NCBI RefSeq assembly: GCF_000421465.1
Contig: NZ_ATXB01000001.1
Location: forward strand, 124,001 to 188,000
Source of the DNA: Methylohalobius crimeensis 10Ki
GTDB taxonomy: Bacteria; Pseudomonadota; Gammaproteobacteria; Methylococcales; Methylothermaceae
Length of the DNA stretch: 64,000 nucleotides
Direction of reading: 5' to 3'
Below the pieces are notes generated by a model. The model had not been told where the DNA came from, did no database searches, and saw nothing but the letters and a program-made list of their open reading frames with translations. Of this stretch, positions 59,949 to 64,000 are shown piece by piece (positions within the stretch are counted from its first letter, which is position 1; the number at the start of each line of letters is the position of its first letter). The translations under genes were made by a program, and so were the position numbers.

Positions 59949-60313
59949 GGTGTTTGCACCCCAATAGTTGATTTCAAAAAATGCAGACCTCTGGATACAA
60001 GGTCTCGGTCGGGTTCAGAATCGGCCAGTCCGGCATTGCTTCGCAGCAAATAAAAACAGACGTTCAGCCAGCAATCCTCGTCGAACTCGCGCAGTTCATT
60101 CAAAGCTGATTGAGCCAAACGGATACGTTCGCGGGTCTCGGGGTCGGTCATCTGGATACCCGGCGGGAGTCGTGCGTGAAATCCGGTATCGGCCAAGACT
60201 TCGCCAGCGCAGAGCGTCCCCATCGGGGTATTTGATTCTTGGATCGCCTGAAATTGGGCGGCGGTGTAATCGCTCCAAAGATTCATCGAGTACCAAAATT
60301 CGCCGGATCTCAT
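59945..60313 (-). CDS. Hypothetical phage-type protein
   Basis: Protein of 122 residues coupled by ATGA to the next gene. Helical in the second half (TRERIRLAQSALNELREFDEDCWLNVCFYLLRSNAGL). No family recognised. An ATG nine codons in is an alternative start. Confidence 0.6.
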   Translation of the reverse strand: MRSGEFWYSMNLWSDYTAAQFQAIQESNTPMGTLCAGEVLADTGFHARLPPGIQMTDPETRERIRLAQSALNELREFDEDCWLNVCFYLLRSNAGLADSEPDRDLVSRGLHFLKSTIGVQTP

Positions 60314-60316
60314 GGA

Positions 60317-60529
60317 TCAGATTTCGGTGCGGCCCAAATCAGGCGCGGAGACGCCGGCGCGAGATAGCCCGTCTCGGATCAGGTGCCATTCGTTTATGGC
60401 GGCATCGAATGCCTCATCGTCTCCGGCATCACGCGCAGTTTGCATGACGGCCTCCAGATGCTTCATGCGAGACTTGGCGGCGCGGATGTTTTCCGAGAGC
60501 GAGTTGACTTGGGATTGAGTGAAAGCCAC
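60317..60529 (-). CDS. Small helical hypothetical protein
   Basis: Seventy residues from GTG 60529, preceded by GGAGG. Predicted as a helical hairpin (SQVNSLSENIRAAKSRMKHLEAVMQTARDAG). Belongs to the run of small leftward genes. Confidence 0.55.
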   Translation of the reverse strand: MAFTQSQVNSLSENIRAAKSRMKHLEAVMQTARDAGDDEAFDAAINEWHLIRDGLSRAGVSAPDLGRTEI

Positions 60530-60697
60530 GCGGATACCTCCAATTAAGGTTAGGTTTTTTCCAGCGCGGCCTTAAGGCGGGGCTGATAATACGAATTGTT
60601 GCGATTATTGTAACACGGTTTTAAGGCGACGCCACGAGATCGCCGGAGAGCGTCGAAATCCGAAAACATGGCCTGTGGTGCGGCCAAAATCGGCAAT

Positions 60698-60979
60698 TTA
60701 GGCTGCGTCGCGGCGGTCCTTCGGCTTCCGGCCGCGTCTCTCCTTGGGGCGGCTGAAATCCCCGCGCGCGGATGGTCCGGCTTTTTTCCGCCAACGGTCG
60801 CCGTGATGAACGAACGCGTTAAATGCTCTGCATTCCCATCCAGACGTTGCGCAAAATTCGCGCAAACTGCAATCGTCGCAGGGACAATCCTCAAGCATGA
60901 CGCGGGTCGCAAGGTCCGGTCGCTTCAGGTTTTTCGGGTGGCGGATTTCGGATTTTCGTGGTCGGCCACGATTGGCCAT
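60698..60979 (-). CDS. Cys-cluster protein, probably zinc-binding
   Basis: Ninety-three residues (GAGGTG upstream of ATG 60979). A central cluster CPCDDCSLREFCATSGWEC followed by RAFNAFVHHGDRW suggests a structural zinc or Fe-S site. Both ends are strongly basic (RGRPRKSEIRHPKNLKR, RPKERRGRKPKDRRD), so nucleic-acid binding is plausible. Confidence 0.65.
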   Translation of the reverse strand: MANRGRPRKSEIRHPKNLKRPDLATRVMLEDCPCDDCSLREFCATSGWECRAFNAFVHHGDRWRKKAGPSARGDFSRPKERRGRKPKDRRDAA

Positions 60980-61060
60980 CGGTTCACCTCAAAAAAGTCG
61001 TAAGTCATTGATTATACAGGAATTTTTGCCGTCCTTGGCCGGGGTGGGGTATCAAGTCGT

Positions 61061-61387
61061 TCAAATACTTGCTAGGCGTTTTGCTGATTCCATGTATCGG
61101 GTCCAATCCTTGGAAGTGAATCCTATGTTGCTAAGCAGGTAGACGATATGAACTCCGAGTCCTTGAGCCATCCACCTTTTTCCTTCCACGCGGTTATCTC
61201 GTTCGAAGTCGTGACAGCAATGCTTGTGCGTGTGAAATACGCGGTCCACATATTCGCCGTCCTGTCTTTCTACAGATGCTTCTAGCCACTGCGCGTTCCC
61301 CTGGTTGGGTCGTTCTATCGGCTCCCCGCAATGGTCGCAAATGAATCTCGGGCATGATCTACCGTCAATAAATTGAATGGTTAGCAT
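61061..61387 (-). CDS. Hypothetical protein with putative zinc site
   Basis: Protein of 108 residues; AAGGAG precedes ATG 61387. RFICDHCGEPIERP resembles half of a zinc ribbon, with a later HTHKHCCHDF cluster supplying possible further ligands. Sits 20 bases after the ssb gene. Function unknown. Confidence 0.6.
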   Translation of the reverse strand: MLTIQFIDGRSCPRFICDHCGEPIERPNQGNAQWLEASVERQDGEYVDRVFHTHKHCCHDFERDNRVEGKRWMAQGLGVHIVYLLSNIGFTSKDWTRYMESAKRLASI

Positions 61388-61407
61388 GGTTTTCTCCTTC
61401 GTGCGAA

Positions 61408-61800
61408 TCAAAACGGAATCTCGTCGTCGAAATCAGGCGGGGCGGTGTCCGGTGGTGCAGGCTTCGCCGACTTCCTTTTTCCACCAGGGCGGACGGTTCG
61501 GCTACTCACCATGCTGTCGACGATGACGCTAAAGCCGATGCGCTCCTCACCATCCTTCCCGGTCCAGCGGCTTTGTGTAAGCCTGCCGGTGACGGCCAAC
61601 GTCTCGCCCTTCTGGTGCTTTGCCAGCGTCTCGGCCTGCTTGCCGAATGCCAATACCTGAATCCACACCGTCTCCTGCTCGTCGGAATTACCGGGGGTGG
61701 CGTCACAGGCCATCCGGGCGGTGGTCATCGATTTGCCTGATTTGGTGGTCCGGGTCTCGGGGTCGCGGCCCAATCGGCCGTATGCGGATATGTGAATCAT
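61408..61800 (-). CDS. ssb: Single-stranded DNA-binding protein
   Basis: Protein of 130 residues with an OB-fold (ISAYGRLGRDPETRTTKSGK, ETVWIQVLAFGKQAETLAKHQKGETLAVTGRL) and the acidic C-terminal tip DFDDEIPF that recruits partner proteins. Shorter than chromosomal SSB and in a phage-like setting, so it belongs to the element's own replication module. It overlaps the upstream gene by ATGA. Confidence 0.9.
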   Translation of the reverse strand: MIHISAYGRLGRDPETRTTKSGKSMTTARMACDATPGNSDEQETVWIQVLAFGKQAETLAKHQKGETLAVTGRLTQSRWTGKDGEERIGFSVIVDSMVSSRTVRPGGKRKSAKPAPPDTAPPDFDDEIPF

Positions 61801-62237
61801 TGTTTACCCCGCTTTCTTGCTGACCGTGCTTTTTGAAGTTGCTCATAACCGATAGGGTCGCACTCTTGGCATATCAAACGGTGGCTATGCCCGTGCCATA
61901 TCCGAAATGACTTTTGTGCGAGTTCGCTCATAACGCCGGTCTCGTATGCGCTGACGATAGGCGCTAAATCCTTGAGGAGCATAATCAGGCTCGGGAGATC
62001 ATCGGTTTGGATGAAATCGTTTGAACTTGCATCAAGGCACACGGCCACCATGCAAGGCGCGATTCCTTCCGTTCCTAACTTCGGGTAAACCTCGATAAAG
62101 TCTCCATCCTCTGGAAAGTTAATCGCTGCCCCTCTCGAATAGCCATTACGTTGTAGCGCGTCCTCAAAATCCATTAGGTCCGGCCAGTCAAAAACGGATT
62201 CCGCCCATTCGCCTCGGCTGTACTTCCAAATATCCAT
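61797..62237 (-). CDS. Hypothetical mobile-element protein
   Basis: Protein of 146 residues coupled to ssb. Acidic N-terminal part and a C-terminal HSHRLICQECDPIGYEQL with a possible metal site. Not recognised. Confidence 0.55.
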   Translation of the reverse strand: MDIWKYSRGEWAESVFDWPDLMDFEDALQRNGYSRGAAINFPEDGDFIEVYPKLGTEGIAPCMVAVCLDASSNDFIQTDDLPSLIMLLKDLAPIVSAYETGVMSELAQKSFRIWHGHSHRLICQECDPIGYEQLQKARSARKRGKQ

Positions 62238-62263
62238 GTATATCTCCTCACTAATGCGTTAAT

Positions 62264-62557
62264 TCAAAGCCACAATCCAATGTCTCGTAGTGCTTCCCAA
62301 TGCTCCATATCTAGCCGGTCAATCGCTGTAAAGCCACTTCGCTTGGCAGTCTCTCCCCACGGTGCTTGGTCTATGTTTCTCTCGTACCGAAGCACAACTG
62401 GGTCGATTTGGATGCGGTCATGCAAAACGCACCCTTGCTGAAACCCGCGGCGGTACGATGTCTCAGAAACTCTTGCAACGAACTTAATCAGAGATTTCTT
62501 CTCGCGCTCGGTCAGCTTGTCGCTCAGGTCAAGAGTTATTCCTTTTGAGATACTCAT
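62264..62557 (-). CDS. Hypothetical mobile-element protein
   Basis: Ninety-seven residues, helical (LTEREKKSLIKFVARVSETSYRRGFQQG). Not recognised; leftward gene between the repeat-rich region and the next small gene. Confidence 0.5.
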   Translation of the reverse strand: MSISKGITLDLSDKLTEREKKSLIKFVARVSETSYRRGFQQGCVLHDRIQIDPVVLRYERNIDQAPWGETAKRSGFTAIDRLDMEHWEALRDIGLWL

Positions 62558-62588
62558 TTTTCACCTCATTTCATTTTCAATTCATCGT

Positions 62589-62800
62589 TTAATGGTGTGG
62601 ACAGTGTGGACGGTGTGGACATCCCGCATGATTCCTTGACTCCCACTGTCCACAGTTAGAAAACCATAGTGTGGACAGTGTGGACGGCTCAATGGATCAC
62701 CTCCCCACTGTCCACACTGTCCACACTCTCGGTTTCGTTGTGTGGACGGCCTCTATCCCGCATGGACTCTTGCCTGTCCACACCGTCCACACTGTCCACA
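62589..62800. repeat. Cluster of GTGGAC / GTCCAC words
   Basis: About a dozen copies of GTGGAC or its complement, many as GTGTGGACAGTGTGGAC, in both orientations. They overlap the remnant at 62689-62946 and continue beyond it. Mirrors the GTCCGGAC cluster at 62884-63089. Confidence 0.75.
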
Positions 62801-62946
62801 CTTAAAACTGACGCCTTGATACTGAAAACGGGGATGCGCTCGTTGTTCACTCTATTCGCCTCATTAGAATCAATTAAAAAACTGTCCGGACAGTCCGGAC
62901 GGGTTGGACAGACCGCATAAACTCTGCCTTCCCGTCGTCCGGACAC
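62689..62946 (-). pseudogene. Duplicated copy of the DUF927 gene tail
   Basis: From GTG 62946 an 85-residue frame ends with NERIPVFSIKASVLSVDSVDG, DRQESMR, GRPHNETES and SVDSGE, nearly identical to the C-terminus of the neighbouring DUF927 protein (NGERIPVFSIKSSILSPDSPDG, DRQEYMR). It is a tandem duplicate of that tail, not an independent gene with a known function. Confidence 0.6.
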
Positions 62947-63089
62947 CTGATTTTAAAGTCCGGACATGTCCGGACGGTTGATTTCTCCTGCATCGCTGTC
63001 CGGACTGTCCGGACTAGCGGTTTCGTTGTCCGGACGGCCTGAACCCCGCATGTACTCTTGCCTGTCCGTGCCGTCCGGACTGTCCGGAC
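62884..63089. repeat. Ten copies of the palindrome GTCCGGAC
   Basis: Copies start at 62884, 62893, 62937, 62958, 62968, 62998, 63007, 63028, 63073 and 63082. In the reading frame they encode SPDSPDG-like residues at the end of the DUF927 protein, but they continue past its stop into non-coding DNA. Confidence 0.85.
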
Positions 63090-63999
63090 TTAAAATAGAA
63101 GATTTGATACTGAAAACGGGGATTCGCTCGCCGTTAACTCTGATTCGGCTCTTATATTCGCGCCCCTGACGATGCAGCAGCCGCATTTCCATCAGCTCCT
63201 TGAGCGCTGCATTTTGATTGGCCCCGTTAAGCGCCTCCTTGAATGACTCCGGCGTAAAGTGATAAAAACCATCCCGAACCCATCCGGCCCTGTCTCGCGG
63301 TATATCGCCATCAAGACGCTCAAATCTGGAATCATTTTTAAGGATGAAATCCTGTATGGCGACGATGCCCCGCTCGGCGTCGGTGCTGGATGACTGACTA
63401 CCACGCCAAACCTCGTAAGCAAAACGTGCAGCATTGAGTGCATCGCCCTCATTCCAGGGCAATAGCCCAATTCGGATTGCCAATTCGCCAGCGCAGGCAG
63501 CCAGCGCAAACCGCTTTCGGACGCGGCCTGCTTCCGGTGTCCTGGCTTCGCCGACCATGCTTTCCTCAAATGCCTTCCAGTGGTTGAGCATCATTTGCGT
63601 CCCATGCTCAATGAAAAGCGGCCCAACGTGGCCAAAATGACTCGCGCAAATATGCTTGATCGTGTCGGCTTCATCGGCGTCACGAAAAAGCGTAACTTGA
63701 TCTATCGGTATATCCGCCAACCTGACGCGTTGCCCGCCACGTACTTTTTTGCCGCCTTCCTCGGCGTACTCTGACGCTGCCAGCTCGCCAGCACTCAGCA
63801 CCATGACGCGCCATGATTTCGATTTTCTCAGCCCGCCACTAGTGGTGGAGCGCTTCCGCCCGGTCCCCGCCATGATGCGGTAGATCGTCCGTCCGAAATC
63901 TTTGGTATCGCTTTCGCCGATTTCATCGACGCAAAGCGGCAAATCGTTGAAGCATTCGGCGGTTGCCTCTAGCGCGTTATCGGTGGCATTCCATCGCTG
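62953..63999 (-). CDS. DUF927-domain helicase-like protein, partial
   Basis: The 5' part lies beyond the window edge; the frame is open to 63999 (QRWNATDNALEATAECFNDLPLCVDEIGE). NALEATAECFNDLPLCVDEI matches the Walker-B-like acidic region of DUF927 proteins, which act as ATPases/helicases in phage and plasmid replication. A C-terminal winged-helix-like part follows (GFYHFTPESFKEALNGANQNAALKELMEMRLL), then a repetitive tail SPDSPDG made of GTCCGGAC words. With ssb it forms the replication part of the element. Confidence 0.82.
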   Translation of the reverse strand, partial: QRWNATDNALEATAECFNDLPLCVDEIGESDTKDFGRTIYRIMAGTGRKRSTTSGGLRKSKSWRVMVLSAGELAASEYAEEGGKKVRGGQRVRLADIPIDQVTLFRDADEADTIKHICASHFGHVGPLFIEHGTQMMLNHWKAFEESMVGEARTPEAGRVRKRFALAACAGELAIRIGLLPWNEGDALNAARFAYEVWRGSQSSSTDAERGIVAIQDFILKNDSRFERLDGDIPRDRAGWVRDGFYHFTPESFKEALNGANQNAALKELMEMRLLHRQGREYKSRIRVNGERIPVFSIKSSILSPDSPDGTDRQEYMRGSGRPDNETASPDSPDSDAGEINRPDMSGL

Positions 64000-64000
64000 G

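Noticed and set aside
60550-60912. 120-codon frame overlapping the Cys-cluster gene
   Set aside because: The alternative frame at 60698-60979 has the Cys cluster and a ribosome site; this one has neither.

Overview
The window looks like a chromosomal segment of a GC-rich gammaproteobacterium. The evidence is the heavy-metal RND operons, the NADPH-type CysJ/CysI sulfite reductase, the RimK-like ligase / inactive transglutaminase / retropepsin-like cluster and the acyl-CoA-ligase/GNAT protein. The sequence alone does not settle the genus. No rRNA or tRNA gene was seen.

Positions 1-14,400 form a metal-export island. A CusCBA-type Cu/Ag efflux system (the outer-membrane gene is cut by the window edge) is followed by a PIN-type toxin-antitoxin pair. 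A tightly coupled operon then encodes a small Cys/His-rich exported protein, CzcC, CzcB, CzcA and a CDF exporter with an extra C-terminal membrane extension. A perfect 34-bp palindrome lies in the czcC signal-peptide region.

Positions 14,400-37,600 are mostly housekeeping. They hold a wrecked di-haem cytochrome c peroxidase, a DUF1264 protein, a P-type ATPase, a cytochrome c oxidase cluster (CopD-like, DUF2231, subunit II, fused subunit I-III, small membrane protein) and cysJ-cysI. A ligase / 7TM-transglutaminase / retropepsin-like gene cluster with a divergent second retropepsin-like paralog comes next, then a GYD protein, a secreted charged protein, an acyl-CoA-ligase/GNAT fusion and a SIMPL protein. 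An intact IS481-type element with terminal inverted repeats and a 6-bp target duplication lies at 37,598-38,638.

Positions 38,700-56,200 are a type III-B CRISPR island, almost all on the minus strand: an 11-repeat array, two cas1-cas2 pairs (the second Cas1 lacks the catalytic residues), a short TM-SAVED protein, Csx16, a small PLDc_N membrane protein, a lipoprotein, a HEPN/MNT toxin-antitoxin pair, a Can2/Card1-type CARF nuclease, a TIGR02710-type CARF-HEPN protein and complete cmr6-5-4-3-2-1. Cmr2 keeps GGDD, so cyclic oligoadenylate signalling is expected. CARF nuclease, CARF-HEPN and TM-SAVED would be parallel sensors or effectors, with Csx16 as a likely off-switch. No cas6 is present in the window. 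A 5'-truncated NE0113-family gene marks the right edge of the island.

Positions 56,200-64,000 look like a mobile element or prophage: a decayed ParB/StrR-like helix-turn-helix region, a run of small hypothetical genes with coiled-coil and Cys-cluster proteins, SSB, and a DUF927 helicase-like gene that leaves the window. The 3' part of the DUF927 gene and the DNA after it are packed with GTCCGGAC and GTGGAC words. The abutment of this element on a truncated CRISPR accessory gene suggests that its arrival, or a later rearrangement, removed the end of the CRISPR locus.
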